Assembly: GCA_965215995.1 (NCBI GenBank)
Contig: OZ244128.1
Coordinates: 4,898,001 to 4,962,000 of the forward strand
Source: SZUA-309 sp965215995
GTDB lineage: Bacteria; Pseudomonadota; Gammaproteobacteria; Pseudomonadales; Azotimanducaceae
Direction of reading: 5' to 3'
Length of the DNA stretch: 64,000 nucleotides
The notes below the pieces were generated by a model. That model had not been told where the DNA came from. It was given only the letters and a program-made list of their open reading frames with translations, and searched no databases. The translations under genes and the position numbers were made by a program. Below are positions 50,831 through 60,873 of this stretch, one piece after another (the first letter of the stretch is position 1; every line of letters starts with the position of its first letter).

Positions 50831-51784
50831 GTTCGACTTTCGAACTGGCAACAGCAATCGTTTTAACGGCATCCTGATTCGAGCCTGGTACGCGAATCTC
50901 CAGCGCAGATTAGCGGGTATCTGCGCCAGCGTCGTCGAGATCAGCTGATCCAGATCGACGTCCGTGTCGGAGACATTCTTCTGCCGACAGCCTTCCAGGC
51001 GCAGCACGGCGCCGAGCAACCGGTGAAACAGACGATCACGCAGATCAGGCTTGCGTGAACCGATGCGATCCAGGTGTTTCAGCCAGAGCTGGATGCGCGC
51101 TGCTTCCGTACGGATCAGGTTGCCGGTCAGTGCCGTGTGGCCCAGGCGATACAGCGAGACGATTTCCCGGACATAGGCGATGGGCCGGTCCTCGCCGAGT
51201 CTGGCCAGGAAGTCTGCGTCCTCGGCCGCGTGGCGGAATTCCGTATCGAACCAGCCGATGTGCTCCCCGTCAGCACGCCGGAACAGCGTTGTGTGGGGCA
51301 CGGCGGGAACCAGTGGCCAGAGGATGGCCTGCTGACCGTCAGGCATCAATCGGGCGGGTTCCCGGGCATCCATCGGCCCGTCCATCCAGCGGCGGCCCAG
51401 GAGGGTGCCTTCGTTGTCGATGTAGGCGAGGTCGCCGGTTGCAAAGGCTGCCTGTGGGAACTGCCGGAGTGCGGCAAGCAGCGCGGTGATTCGACCCGGC
51501 GGCATCAGATCGTCGTCATCCTGAAACGCGATCAGCTCACCACGTGCTTCGGCAGCTGCCCGGTTTCGAGCGGCGCTGACTCCCTGGTTTTCCTGCCAGA
51601 AGTAGCGTACGCGGTCGCCGTACTGGTCCCTGATCATTGCATCCGTGCCGTCCTCGGATCCGTCATCCACAACGATGACTTCGATGTTGGGATAGTCCTG
51701 CTCAAACACAGAGTTGAGCGTGAGGCTCAGGAAATCGCGCCGGTTGTAACAGCAGACCAATACCGAGACGAGCGGGTCGGTCAC
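50798..51784 (-). CDS. Family 2 glycosyltransferase
   Basis: 328 residues, GT-A fold: VSVLVCCYNRRDFLSLTLNSVFEQDYPNIEVIVVDDGS and then AFQDDDDLMPPGRI with the DxD-type motif. It starts 9 bases after the ABC transporter stop, so it belongs to that two-gene unit. The pairing with an exporter/flippase gene suggests it adds a sugar to the repeat unit on the cytoplasmic side. It is unrelated to the other family 2 gene beyond the fold (different N-terminal and C-terminal regions). Confidence 0.9.
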   Translation of the reverse strand: MTDPLVSVLVCCYNRRDFLSLTLNSVFEQDYPNIEVIVVDDGSEDGTDAMIRDQYGDRVRYFWQENQGVSAARNRAAAEARGELIAFQDDDDLMPPGRITALLAALRQFPQAAFATGDLAYIDNEGTLLGRRWMDGPMDAREPARLMPDGQQAILWPLVPAVPHTTLFRRADGEHIGWFDTEFRHAAEDADFLARLGEDRPIAYVREIVSLYRLGHTALTGNLIRTEAARIQLWLKHLDRIGSRKPDLRDRLFHRLLGAVLRLEGCRQKNVSDTDVDLDQLISTTLAQIPANLRWRFAYQARIRMPLKRLLLPVRKSNSGVGLESSST

Positions 51785-51793
51785 GGGACGAAG

Positions 51794-53617
51794 TCAGGAA
51801 GCGCTTCTGCGCAGGTCCTGACTTTCGATGAGCCGCATTTCCTGGCTGCCGAGAACTTCCTTCGCAGCTCCTGCCTGAACGATGCGGCCTTTGTCGAGTC
51901 GGTAAATCCGATCACAGCCGGATACTGTGGTCAGCCGATGGGCGACGATGAGGATGGTCTTCTTGCCATGAAGGGCTGAGATGGCCTTCATGACTTCAAC
52001 TTCGGTCGCGTTGTCCAGGGCGCTGGTTGCTTCATCGAGCACCAGCACTTCCGGATCGTGGTAGAGGGCCCGGGCGATGCCGATGCGCTGCCGCTGACCA
52101 CCTGAGAGACGTACCCCGTGCTCGCCGACGATGGTCTCCAGCTTGTTGGGCAGCGTCTCGACGAAGTCGTCGAGCTGAGCGGCCTCGACCGCCCGCGTCA
52201 CGGCCGCATCATCGATCTCCTCCTCGGAAAGCCCGAACGCGATGTTGCGACGCAGGGTATCGTCAGTGAGATAGATAGTCTGCGGCACGTAGCCGATCTG
52301 GCGTTGCCAGTTTCGAAGGTTGCTGTGCACATCGACGTCGTCCATGCAGATTTGGCCGTGCTGCGGGTCGAGTATGCCGAGGAACAGATCCACCACCGTG
52401 CTTTTTCCGGATCCGCTGGCGCCGATCAGGCCCACCGACTCGCCGCGGAATACCTCGAGGGAGATTGCATCGACAGCAGGAGTCTCCGTGTCCGGATAGC
52501 AGAAACGGACATTGTCGAAGCTCAGCTTGCTTTCGAACATCTGATCCTCGGCACTTGCGGATTCATCTGCGGTATCCGCTTCCTGCTGTTCAGGTAGCTG
52601 TAGTTCTTCGTAGAGCGCGTCGACAGCGGGTGTAGAAAAACGCAGTTGCTGAAGTGAGCTGACCAGCTTGTTGGCGGATGGCATCATCCTGAAAGCGACG
52701 GCAGCAAAAAGCGCCAGAGTCGGCAACACGCTCTCAAGTGCACTGCCGCGGTAGAGCATGCTTGCCACCAACACCGCCAGTCCGACCACGGCAAGAAACT
52801 CGAGCCACAGGCGTGGCATCTGACTGAGCAGATTCTGGTTCCGAATCATGCGTGTCGCAGCCTGATTGTGTTCCCGGTAGTGCCTGGTGAATTCAGCTTC
52901 CCGGCCCAGCAGCTTGACGTCCTTGACGCCATTCAGCCCCTGTTGCAGATGCTGTATGACAAAGCGCTCGTGGTACTGACGCACGGTTCCCCAGCGGTTG
53001 ACGGGGTGTCGGATCGATCCGTAGAACGCGAGGGATGCGAGACCGAGGACCAGGCCGACGGAGAGTGCGCCAATCGGTTCGGCAATCAGCAGGATGGTCA
53101 GCAGTCCCGCCAGCAGGAGCAGCTCGGTGACAATACGCATGAGCGGTGTGAGTGCGCTCTGTGTGAGTTGCTGAGTCTCGGAGAGGATGTTCCGGATCAG
53201 CTGTGACGAATTCCGTTGCAGGTGAAAAGTCCAGGGCTGACTCAAATAGGTGGTGAACAACTGCTCCGCAACCCGTAATCGTACGTTGAAGATGAACCGG
53301 GTCTGTACGAACGCCAAGAAGGCGAGGTAAACGGCCTTGAAAAAGTAGACGCCGACCAGCCCCGTCAGTCCCCAGATGACCAGCGCTTCCTGGCTGGGAT
53401 TCCCTAACCAGTCCAGCAGTGGCGCGACAGCAGGGTAGCGAGTCCCGATATCATCCTGGGTGATGATCACGATGGCGGGCACCACCAGGCTGACCCCCAA
53501 CGCTTCCAGCAAGGTGCCGAATGTGATCAGCAGCATCAGGATGGCCACACCACGACGCTCACTGGTCGTCAGCACATGCCAGATCTTGGAAACCAGGGCC
53601 GTCTGTTCGATTTTCAT
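51794..53617 (-). CDS. ABC transporter, fused permease/ATPase (MsbA/PglK-like)
   Basis: 607 residues from ATG 53617 (a TTG at 53632 is possible). Six membrane helices in the first 330 residues, then the nucleotide-binding domain: Walker A GASGSGKST, Q-loop, signature RLSGGQRQRIGIARAL, Walker B VLVLDEATSALD, and H-loop VAHRLTT. Half-size exporters of this type flip lipid A cores or lipid-linked oligosaccharides. Because no Wzx-type flippase is seen in the window and this gene is followed by a glycosyltransferase, a role as the lipid-linked repeat flippase (like PglK) is likely, but not proven. Confidence 0.9.
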   Translation of the reverse strand: MKIEQTALVSKIWHVLTTSERRGVAILMLLITFGTLLEALGVSLVVPAIVIITQDDIGTRYPAVAPLLDWLGNPSQEALVIWGLTGLVGVYFFKAVYLAFLAFVQTRFIFNVRLRVAEQLFTTYLSQPWTFHLQRNSSQLIRNILSETQQLTQSALTPLMRIVTELLLLAGLLTILLIAEPIGALSVGLVLGLASLAFYGSIRHPVNRWGTVRQYHERFVIQHLQQGLNGVKDVKLLGREAEFTRHYREHNQAATRMIRNQNLLSQMPRLWLEFLAVVGLAVLVASMLYRGSALESVLPTLALFAAVAFRMMPSANKLVSSLQQLRFSTPAVDALYEELQLPEQQEADTADESASAEDQMFESKLSFDNVRFCYPDTETPAVDAISLEVFRGESVGLIGASGSGKSTVVDLFLGILDPQHGQICMDDVDVHSNLRNWQRQIGYVPQTIYLTDDTLRRNIAFGLSEEEIDDAAVTRAVEAAQLDDFVETLPNKLETIVGEHGVRLSGGQRQRIGIARALYHDPEVLVLDEATSALDNATEVEVMKAISALHGKKTILIVAHRLTTVSGCDRIYRLDKGRIVQAGAAKEVLGSQEMRLIESQDLRRSAS

Positions 53618-53771
53618 GATTGGATGGTACAACTCCGGTAGGGTAGTGAGCAGCGGCCGATGCCTGTCTGAAGGTCCTGGAAATTGTATCGGTATCTCTA
53701 CGGATTCTACTGTAAAGCGTTGTAATAAAAGAGACTTTTTGACCCGATTGGTAGTCGTAAGTTGCTAAAGT

Positions 53772-55088
53772 GTGCGTATGGAGCCGTTAAGTCCCGAAAG
53801 TACTCAGATGCGCTCACCGTCGCAACACCCAGGCAGGGTGGTGTACGTGGTGATGGGATGGGATAAGCGTCTGACGAACGACAGAGTGAGGAAGATTCTC
53901 CGTCTCCGACCGCTGTTCGATCGTCTTCAGCTGGTGGTGCGAGGTCCCACGAGCGTTGACGACGAAGAGATCGCGATCCGTGCAATTCCGAATCCGTTGG
54001 CCCTGCTACGCAGGCTGAAGCTGCACCGGTTGCGCTTCAGGCTGGAGCAACTTCTTTTTTTTCCGAATTCTCATGTTCTGTTCACCCTGGTCGCGAAAAG
54101 ACGATTGCGGGCGATGATTCGTGAAGACCTGGTCCGGGGCAATGCGGTGACGCTGGTGACCTGCGTGCCGAACCATGAGAACACGGCGATCGGACTCTAC
54201 CTCAAGCAACGCTATCCGGAAATCCGCTGGGTCGTGGATTGGCAGGACCTCTGGACCTATGATGCGAACTACTACGAACGGGTACCGAAACCGTACAGAC
54301 CGGCGTTGCAGCGACGGGAGAGGGACGTTCTTGCGCTGGCTGATTGCAACGTGACCACCAACGAGTGGGCAAAGAACGTCCTGCGCGATCGCCACGGCAT
54401 CCCGGAGTCCAGGCTCCTTGCCGTGCATCACCATTTCGACCGTGAAGAGCTCGAACCGTGGCCAGGCGCGCCGGCTTCTGAAACGGCGAATGGGGCTGCA
54501 TCCCCAGCAATCAGCATCGGTTTCCTGGGATCGCTGTTCAAACCACCGCGGGTGCCTGGTATGGCGTTAATGGACGTCTTCAGGAAACTGCGGAATGAAG
54601 GCGTCCCTGTAAACCTGCACCTGCATGGCCGTATCCCACCGGAGCTCAATGGCGAACTTGATCTTCTCGAGCGTTCGGGCCTGGTGCTGGAAGGTGGCGT
54701 GCCCCACCGGCAGGCGGCGAATGCCTTGTCCCACTACGACTATGTGCTCGTGCTGCTTTCGGATCTGCCGAATTCTAAAGTGGTGATGAGCATCAAGCTG
54801 CCTCAGTACTTTCTTGCCGGTAAACCCATACTGGCTCTGGTGCCCGGTTCCTCTGCGATCGCGGATATCGTCAGAGACACGGGCACGGGCTATGTCATTC
54901 CCACCGACGGAGATTGGCAGGCTGAGCTCGAGCGGTTCTTGAGAACCGGGCAAGCAAACACCGTGGAACGGAATGAAGCGGCGATAGAGGCATTTGCCTG
55001 GGATCACCTTTCAGACCGATGGGTTGCCGCGATCACCGGGGATGCGACCCTGCTTACAACTCCCGCACAGGCTCCGGTCGAGGCCTGA
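53772..55088 (+). CDS. Glycosyltransferase, GT-B fold (family 4-like)
   Basis: 438 residues. The N-terminal half has a Rossmann-like start VVYVVMGWDKRLTNDRVRK and VVDWQDLWTYDANYYERV, and the C-terminal half has ISIGFLGSLFKPPRVPG, NLHLHGRIPPEL and the strand VVMSIKLPQYFLAGKPILALV before a KPILA-type donor-binding segment. Start: GTG 53772 or ATG 53778, only two codons apart. No conspicuous ribosome site. It begins a plus-strand unit that continues to 59785 (lyase, GT4, ligase). Sugar and acceptor unknown. Confidence 0.82.
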   Translation: MRMEPLSPESTQMRSPSQHPGRVVYVVMGWDKRLTNDRVRKILRLRPLFDRLQLVVRGPTSVDDEEIAIRAIPNPLALLRRLKLHRLRFRLEQLLFFPNSHVLFTLVAKRRLRAMIREDLVRGNAVTLVTCVPNHENTAIGLYLKQRYPEIRWVVDWQDLWTYDANYYERVPKPYRPALQRRERDVLALADCNVTTNEWAKNVLRDRHGIPESRLLAVHHHFDREELEPWPGAPASETANGAASPAISIGFLGSLFKPPRVPGMALMDVFRKLRNEGVPVNLHLHGRIPPELNGELDLLERSGLVLEGGVPHRQAANALSHYDYVLVLLSDLPNSKVVMSIKLPQYFLAGKPILALVPGSSAIADIVRDTGTGYVIPTDGDWQAELERFLRTGQANTVERNEAAIEAFAWDHLSDRWVAAITGDATLLTTPAQAPVEA

Positions 55089-55150
55089 AGGTTCGCAGGG
55101 CAGGCGGCTGCTAAGATTTCTGCTTCTGAATTCAATGAGTTGGCGTTCCG

Positions 55151-57139
55151 GTGGACGTAAGTCAGGCAGAGGAGCGGGTAAAGTGGTACCTCAACCGGGC
55201 ACGTATCATGCCTCTCCCGGAGTATGGCCTGCGTGCTGTCCGGACCGTTGCTCAGCAGATCGAGCGCGCCCGGTTGAAGGCGGGATGGGTACCCGGTCGG
55301 AGCGCAGGGCTCCTGGGTACTCGGCCTTTTTTTGACGCCGATACGATCCCCGGCGACTATCTCGAGCGATATCCTCAGGATTCGGCGGCGCTGACGCGCC
55401 TGCTTGACGGTCAGTTGGGTTACTTTGGCAAGAAACTAACGCTGGGCAATCGGATCAACTGGCATCGAGATCCGACAACCGGCACCACCTCGCCACTGAT
55501 CTACGGTAAAACGATCAATTACCGGGATGAGCGCAACTGCGGAGACATAAAGGTGCTCTGGGAGATTTCCCGACATCAGCACCTGGTGCCCATGGCGGTC
55601 GCATTCGCCGTGACCGGTGAGTCGCGGTATCGCGATACGGTGATGGAGCAGATCGACTCCTGGGTTGAACAGAATCCTTACGGGCTTGGAGTGCACTGGT
55701 GCAGCTCGCTGGAGGTAGCGCTACGAGGCATCGCCTGGGCGATGGTTCACAGCCTTTTCGCGATACGTCTGGGTGAGTCCGGTATGCTCGATTGCAGCGT
55801 CAACCGACCGGCCCTCGAACGTTCCATCTACCAGCACGGCCATTTTGTCGAGCGTCTGCTATCGCGCTACTCCTCTGCCAACAATCATCTGATAGGCGAG
55901 CTGGTCGGCCTGTATGCCCTGGCCAGCGTGTTCAAGTTTGCCGGGGTGTCCAAGCGTTGGGAGCAGAGGGCGAGGACCGAGCTCGAGGCGGAAGCAGAGC
56001 GTCAGGTGTTCGCGGATGGGGTCTCCCGGGAACAGGCCGTTCACTATCATCTGGAGGTCCTGGAGTACCTTCTGTTTGCCTGGGCCATTGGCACCACAAG
56101 TGAGACGCCGCTGGCAACCAGCGTGCTGGAGACAATCCGGAAAATGGCCGCGTTCGTCGGTGTGGTGCACCCGGGCTGTGACCTTCCGCCGAGAATCGGC
56201 GACTCGGACGAGGCCACCATCAACCGGCTGACCCCGAGCGATCCCGAGGATCCGTACCTGGATGTCACTGCCGCAGTCCGGTCGGTGTTGAACCCCGGGC
56301 AGGCTGCCTGCACGGAAAAAGCCTTCTGGTACAGCGCTATCGGCAGTAGATCAACCGTGATTACTGAAGAAGTTTCGGACGTAGACGGGGTGATGACCTT
56401 CCCACAGGCTGGCTATTCGGTGGTTCGTAACGAACGACTGCACCTGATATTCGATGCTGGCCCACTCGGCTATCCTGCGATGGCGGCGCACGGGCATGCT
56501 GATGCGCTGTCATTCTGCCTGGCGATCAGAGGCAGATGGTGGCTTGTCGATCCAGGGACCTATACCTACCATCGCGAGCACGATGCACGCGACTACTTTC
56601 GCGGAACGCGGGCACACAATACCCTGACCATAGACGGCGCCGACCAATCGCAGATTGGAGGTCCGTTCATGTGGGTAAAGCGGGCCAACGCAAAGATGGC
56701 GGAGCCCGGCGAAGACGGTGCGGTCGTCCGGCTGTCCGGTGAGCATGATGGCTACGAACGCTTTGGCGCGCTGCATCAGCGCGAGCTTCTCCTTGACCGG
56801 AATACGGAGGTGCTGGAGATCACGGATCAGGTGCATCTGAAAACCACCGGCGAAAAAACGCTTGAACTGAACTTCCACTTCGCACCGGAGGTTGATCTGA
56901 CGCTCGAGGACAGTACCGCCATCGCGACCCGACCCGGGACCATGGAGTCAATTCGCATGGCTCTGGACGGCAGCTGGGAGTGGCGCCTCTACCGCGGAAG
57001 CGACGGCCCGATGGCTGGCTGGTACTCGCCGAAACTCGGAGAGAAAATCCCTGCCTGGACACTCCGTGGAGTACGTGTCGCCAGCGTGTCTCAGACGGTG
57101 GTGACGCGCCTGGTGATGACGACGAGTGGGTGCGGATGA
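55151..57139 (+). CDS. Heparinase II/III-family polysaccharide lyase
   Basis: 662 residues. N-terminal alpha/alpha-toroid with the conserved YSSANNHLIGELVGLYALA and INWHRDP; the beta-sandwich domain from about 430 has AAHGHADALSFCLAI, WWLVDPGTYTYH, FRGTRAHNTLTIDG and IGGPFMW, all typical of the heparinase II/III family. No signal peptide is visible at the GTG 55151 start. Such genes are frequent in exopolysaccharide loci, where the enzyme may trim uronic-acid polymer inside the periplasm or on release. With the AlgD-type gene (62091) it suggests an uronate-containing polymer. It overlaps the next gene as ATGA. Confidence 0.88.
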   Translation: MDVSQAEERVKWYLNRARIMPLPEYGLRAVRTVAQQIERARLKAGWVPGRSAGLLGTRPFFDADTIPGDYLERYPQDSAALTRLLDGQLGYFGKKLTLGNRINWHRDPTTGTTSPLIYGKTINYRDERNCGDIKVLWEISRHQHLVPMAVAFAVTGESRYRDTVMEQIDSWVEQNPYGLGVHWCSSLEVALRGIAWAMVHSLFAIRLGESGMLDCSVNRPALERSIYQHGHFVERLLSRYSSANNHLIGELVGLYALASVFKFAGVSKRWEQRARTELEAEAERQVFADGVSREQAVHYHLEVLEYLLFAWAIGTTSETPLATSVLETIRKMAAFVGVVHPGCDLPPRIGDSDEATINRLTPSDPEDPYLDVTAAVRSVLNPGQAACTEKAFWYSAIGSRSTVITEEVSDVDGVMTFPQAGYSVVRNERLHLIFDAGPLGYPAMAAHGHADALSFCLAIRGRWWLVDPGTYTYHREHDARDYFRGTRAHNTLTIDGADQSQIGGPFMWVKRANAKMAEPGEDGAVVRLSGEHDGYERFGALHQRELLLDRNTEVLEITDQVHLKTTGEKTLELNFHFAPEVDLTLEDSTAIATRPGTMESIRMALDGSWEWRLYRGSDGPMAGWYSPKLGEKIPAWTLRGVRVASVSQTVVTRLVMTTSGCG

Positions 57140-58350
57140 AGGCGAACAGGACGCAAGCTACGGAAACCAGCCGGCGGAAGCTCCGGCTGGCCGTCGTGGT
57201 TCCCGTGCACTGGGCCGCATTCATGGGTGGTTCTCAGTTTCAGGCTAAGCTTCTGATTGAGCACCTGATGGAAGCGGATGACTACGAGATCACCTATCTG
57301 GCGCATCGTACACAGGAAGGCTATGAGTCCGACAGTCACCGGGTTGTTACCACTCGTGGTTGGCAACGGTTGCGCCGGTATACGGATCTCTCTGAGAGCT
57401 CATCGCTCTACCGGGCTCTGCGGGCGCTGAAGCCAGATCTGATTTATCAGCGCGCCGCCAGCGGCTTCACCGGCATTGCCGCCTGTTACGCGCAGCGTCA
57501 TGGCGTTCCCATGGTCTGGCACGTGGCCAGCGACATGGAAGTTGCGCCCTTTTCAGGCGCCCTCGGGCTTCGGACGCTGCCGAAGTGGCTGGAGAAGAAA
57601 GCCATCGAGTATGGACTGCGCAATGCCAGCCATATCGTGGTGCAGACCGAGAATCAGAAAAAACTGCTTGCTGCACACTACGGGCGAAGGGACGCCACGG
57701 TCATCCGCAACTTTCATCCGCAACCATCGTCGCAGGCGCCGAAGAGCCAGCGCTTCAGGGTCACCTGGGTGGCGAACCTGAAACCCATCAAACAGCCGGA
57801 GGTGTTCCTGGAACTGGCAAGTCGTCTGAGGGATGCGCCGATCAGCTTTTCGATCGTTGGCGGCCCATCGACCAATGCCAGGTGGCAGAAGGAGATGGAC
57901 GAACAGATCGCTGCCTGCCCGAATGTGGCCTATCTGGGTCAACTGGATCAGGAGGCCGTCAATGCGGAGCTGGCCGGTTCCCATCTGCTGGTGAACACCA
58001 GCAAGCTGGAGGGCTTCTCGAACACATTCATTCAGGCCTGGCTGCATGGCGTGCCGGTCGTATCGCTGAACACGAACCCGGATGGCCTGCTCGATGGCGA
58101 GATGGGGTACTGTGCGGAAGGCAGCTTTGACCGGCTGGTCGAGCTGGTCGCGGAGTTGTCTGCAGATCAGCCCAGGTGGAGTGACCTCGGACAGCATGTG
58201 GCGGAGCTCGCGAGCGTGCAGTTCAGCATGCGTAATGCGGCGAAGCTGGAGGAGGTGCTTCGAGCGGCACTCAAGAATATGCCTTTAGATTACCCGGGTA
58301 ACTCCCGGAAAAGCTCCCGGCGGAGATCCGATGCCGAATACCAGCACTGA
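57136..58350 (+). CDS. Family 4 glycosyltransferase
   Basis: 404 residues, GT-B fold. N-terminal LAVVVPVHWAAFMGGSQFQAKLL; donor-side strand RVTWVANLKPIKQPEVFLELA; and the C-terminal signature KLEGFSNTFIQAWLHGVPVV, where Gln stands in place of the second Glu of the usual E-x7-E. ATG 57136 overlaps the lyase stop by four bases, and the earlier frame into the lyase gene is not meaningful. It adds a sugar to the repeat or caps; specificity unknown. Confidence 0.88.
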   Translation: MKANRTQATETSRRKLRLAVVVPVHWAAFMGGSQFQAKLLIEHLMEADDYEITYLAHRTQEGYESDSHRVVTTRGWQRLRRYTDLSESSSLYRALRALKPDLIYQRAASGFTGIAACYAQRHGVPMVWHVASDMEVAPFSGALGLRTLPKWLEKKAIEYGLRNASHIVVQTENQKKLLAAHYGRRDATVIRNFHPQPSSQAPKSQRFRVTWVANLKPIKQPEVFLELASRLRDAPISFSIVGGPSTNARWQKEMDEQIAACPNVAYLGQLDQEAVNAELAGSHLLVNTSKLEGFSNTFIQAWLHGVPVVSLNTNPDGLLDGEMGYCAEGSFDRLVELVAELSADQPRWSDLGQHVAELASVQFSMRNAAKLEEVLRAALKNMPLDYPGNSRKSSRRRSDAEYQH

Positions 58351-59785
58351 CAGCGAGCTCACGGCCTTCAGGATGAAACAGGTTTCGAGCAGCGGGCCTA
58401 GCGACTGGCCCTTCGTGCATGCGTTGACCATGCTGCTCCTCTGCGTCTTGTTCTCAACGGACTATCTGGCCGAGTACTACTCATGGATGCCACGCGTGGT
58501 GACCTGGGCGCCGGAGATGGTCGCTGCGCTGCTAGCACCTTTCATCGTTGGCCGGATGGCTTTCGGTACTCTCGAGATCGCACCCAAATACATGCTCTGG
58601 GGTCTCGCGATCATCGCATTGCTGACCATCTCCGCAATCATCCACCAGGTGCAGCCTGGTGCGGTTTTTTACGGGGTACGTAAATACGCGCGGTACGCTC
58701 CGATCTTTCTGGTGCCGATCCTGTTTCCCGAGATCCGGGAACGCTTTCGTCATTATCTCTGGCTGCTACTGGTCTTTACGCTTCTTCAGGTGCCCATGGC
58801 TTGGTGGCAATGGGCGACCATGCGTATCGGCACCAGCGGCGATGCGGTGGAAGGGACCATCACCGGTTCCGGCGTGCTCACGGTTTACCTCACGTCCGCG
58901 ATTGCATTGCTGACCGCCTTCTATGTGAAGAAAAAGATCAGCCTGCCGACGTTTGCGGTACTTGCTGTCTTTCTGACCATCCCCACCTGGCTCAATGAGT
59001 CGACGGCCACCATCTTCCTGCTGCCGGTAGCTGTTGCAGCGCCCATATTCTTGGCGGGCAGGCTCGATGCCAGGAAGATGATCGCCATTGGCCTCATCGC
59101 ATGGGGACTGCTGGCAGTGTTTTTTGCCAGCTATGCTGCCCAGTACTCGGACCGGTGGGGAGAAGGCGGGCTCGGGTACGTGGTCAGCGGCGGCTTCATC
59201 GACTATCTGTATCGTGGCGCCGACACGAGTGCGGAGGACTATGGAGATCAGACGGAAATCGGACGTCTGGACTCCGTGTTGCTGCCGTTCCAGCTGACCG
59301 ACGATCCCGTTCGCTGGCTCGTGGGGGTCGGACCGGGCAACGCTTCAACGGTTCACAACGATCTGTTCAAGGGTGAGTTTTCGGAAACCGCCGAGCGCTA
59401 TGGCGTCGATTTCACCACCGCATCCGCGCTGGTCTGGGAAACGGGTTTGCTCGGGCTGATCTTTTCCCTGGCGTTCATATTCATGGTGTTTCAGGACAGC
59501 AGAAGGGTGGCAGCCGGGTATGATGATTGGCGTGGTGCGCTGGCGCTGGGTTGGGCGTCCGTCTGCATACTGATCGTGATGTCATTCCTTTATCACAACC
59601 TGGTTGACCATACCGTTTACAGCTATCTGATGTGGTTGTTCTGCGGTCAGATCGTGGCGATGAGAACCCAGCAGGGCCGGGAAGCTTTGGCTGCTCTGAA
59701 TCTGGTCAGCGTAGAGTCGGGCATTCAGCCAGCTGCCTCAGGCGGCACGCTGTCCACTCCGAACCCGGGAAACAGCTCTCGGTAG
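58331..59785 (+). CDS. O-antigen ligase/Wzy-like polymerase
   Basis: 484 residues, about ten or more membrane helices. It has the O-antigen-ligase (Wzy_C) pattern: a large loop between late helices with VSGGFIDYLYRGADTSAEDYGDQTEIGRLDS and VGVGPGNASTVHN, then AERYGVDFTTASALVWETGLLGLIF. It would polymerise the lipid-linked repeats or ligate the chain. Its start lies within the last 20 bases of the glycosyltransferase gene, and its end overlaps the opposite-strand glycosyltransferase by 61 bases. Confidence 0.85.
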   Translation: MPNTSTDSELTAFRMKQVSSSGPSDWPFVHALTMLLLCVLFSTDYLAEYYSWMPRVVTWAPEMVAALLAPFIVGRMAFGTLEIAPKYMLWGLAIIALLTISAIIHQVQPGAVFYGVRKYARYAPIFLVPILFPEIRERFRHYLWLLLVFTLLQVPMAWWQWATMRIGTSGDAVEGTITGSGVLTVYLTSAIALLTAFYVKKKISLPTFAVLAVFLTIPTWLNESTATIFLLPVAVAAPIFLAGRLDARKMIAIGLIAWGLLAVFFASYAAQYSDRWGEGGLGYVVSGGFIDYLYRGADTSAEDYGDQTEIGRLDSVLLPFQLTDDPVRWLVGVGPGNASTVHNDLFKGEFSETAERYGVDFTTASALVWETGLLGLIFSLAFIFMVFQDSRRVAAGYDDWRGALALGWASVCILIVMSFLYHNLVDHTVYSYLMWLFCGQIVAMRTQQGREALAALNLVSVESGIQPAASGGTLSTPNPGNSSR

Positions 59786-60855
59786 ATCGCAAGTACGCGC
59801 GCCTGTACCGCGCTGGCGCGGTACTTCTCCATGGCCTCCTGCATGTTGTTGCTGGACACACGCTCATAGGCAACAGGGTCACCGAGCAATTCTGATACGT
59901 AGGCGGCGTAGGTTTCCGGGTCGCGACTCCCGGTGAGAAGCCCGTGCTTCCCATCGACGATGATCTCGCCGATCGCCCCTTCCGGACGTGTGAGCACGGG
60001 CATCCCATACAGCATGCACTCTAGGATCGTGCACGGCAGGCCTTCGCCATGGGATGTGGGAAAAACGAGAAAGTGACACCTTTCGAGAAGCGTTTGACGG
60101 GCTTCTTCGTCCACGTGGCCCAGGAATGAGACATCCGGATCTGCAGCGTGCCGCGCCCGGACTTCATCCAGAGCTGGTCCATCACCGGCGACGTAAAAGT
60201 GCATCTTCTGCTCTGGTAGCCGCTGCCGGCATAGCCCGAAGGCGTCTAGCGCGATATCCAGACCCTTTTCCTTGACGATGCGGGCAAGGAACAGAAAGTT
60301 CACCACCCGTCTGTCCGCTTTTGCCTGGTGTACGTGTTCAGGATCAAAACCCACATCGTCGGCGATGGTGGTGTCAACGAATACGGGGGTGTTGACAGGT
60401 AATCCCAGTTGCTGCAAGCGTAGCTTGAATACTTCTCCCAGCACGATGAAAGCGTTCACTCGAGCGTAAGAGCGCCGGAAGAGCCATGCCGAGAAGATGC
60501 TCCCGCGTAGACGTTGTTCGAACTCGTAAGACCAACCGTGCATGGTGACGAGAATGGTCCTGCTTGCCAGTCGAGCCAGTACGATGAGCAACGCATCCCT
60601 GTAGAAGGAGCCGGGATTCAACGAGGGATTCACATGCACGGCATCCACGGTGGCTAGCTTGCGTAAATACTTCAGGCAGTTGCCGAGAAAGAAGAGCAGT
60701 TTCGCTGGAACCGAATCGGCATCGACGGAGTTCACGGCAAAATACTCGATGCTGGAAATCGCATCGAAGCCCAACTGACGATAGTAGTTGGTGACACCGC
60801 CATCCAGGCCCATGTCCGGCGTCAATACGAGAATCGAGATGTCAGTCCGTGACAA
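59725..60855 (-). CDS. Family 4 glycosyltransferase
   Basis: 376 residues, GT-B fold. LVLTPDMGLDGGVTNYYRQLG in the N-terminal domain, then VNFLFLARIVKEKGLDIALDAFG (donor domain start), and HGEGLPCTILECMLYGMPVLTRPEGAIGEII with a full E-x7-E motif. It is co-directional with the lyase gene upstream (18 bases) and converges with the ligase gene, sharing 61 bases of overlapping 3' ends. Specificity unknown. Confidence 0.9.
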   Translation of the reverse strand: MSRTDISILVLTPDMGLDGGVTNYYRQLGFDAISSIEYFAVNSVDADSVPAKLLFFLGNCLKYLRKLATVDAVHVNPSLNPGSFYRDALLIVLARLASRTILVTMHGWSYEFEQRLRGSIFSAWLFRRSYARVNAFIVLGEVFKLRLQQLGLPVNTPVFVDTTIADDVGFDPEHVHQAKADRRVVNFLFLARIVKEKGLDIALDAFGLCRQRLPEQKMHFYVAGDGPALDEVRARHAADPDVSFLGHVDEEARQTLLERCHFLVFPTSHGEGLPCTILECMLYGMPVLTRPEGAIGEIIVDGKHGLLTGSRDPETYAAYVSELLGDPVAYERVSSNNMQEAMEKYRASAVQARVLAIYRELFPGFGVDSVPPEAAG

Positions 60856-60873
60856 CGTAGTCTGATCGGCTTC

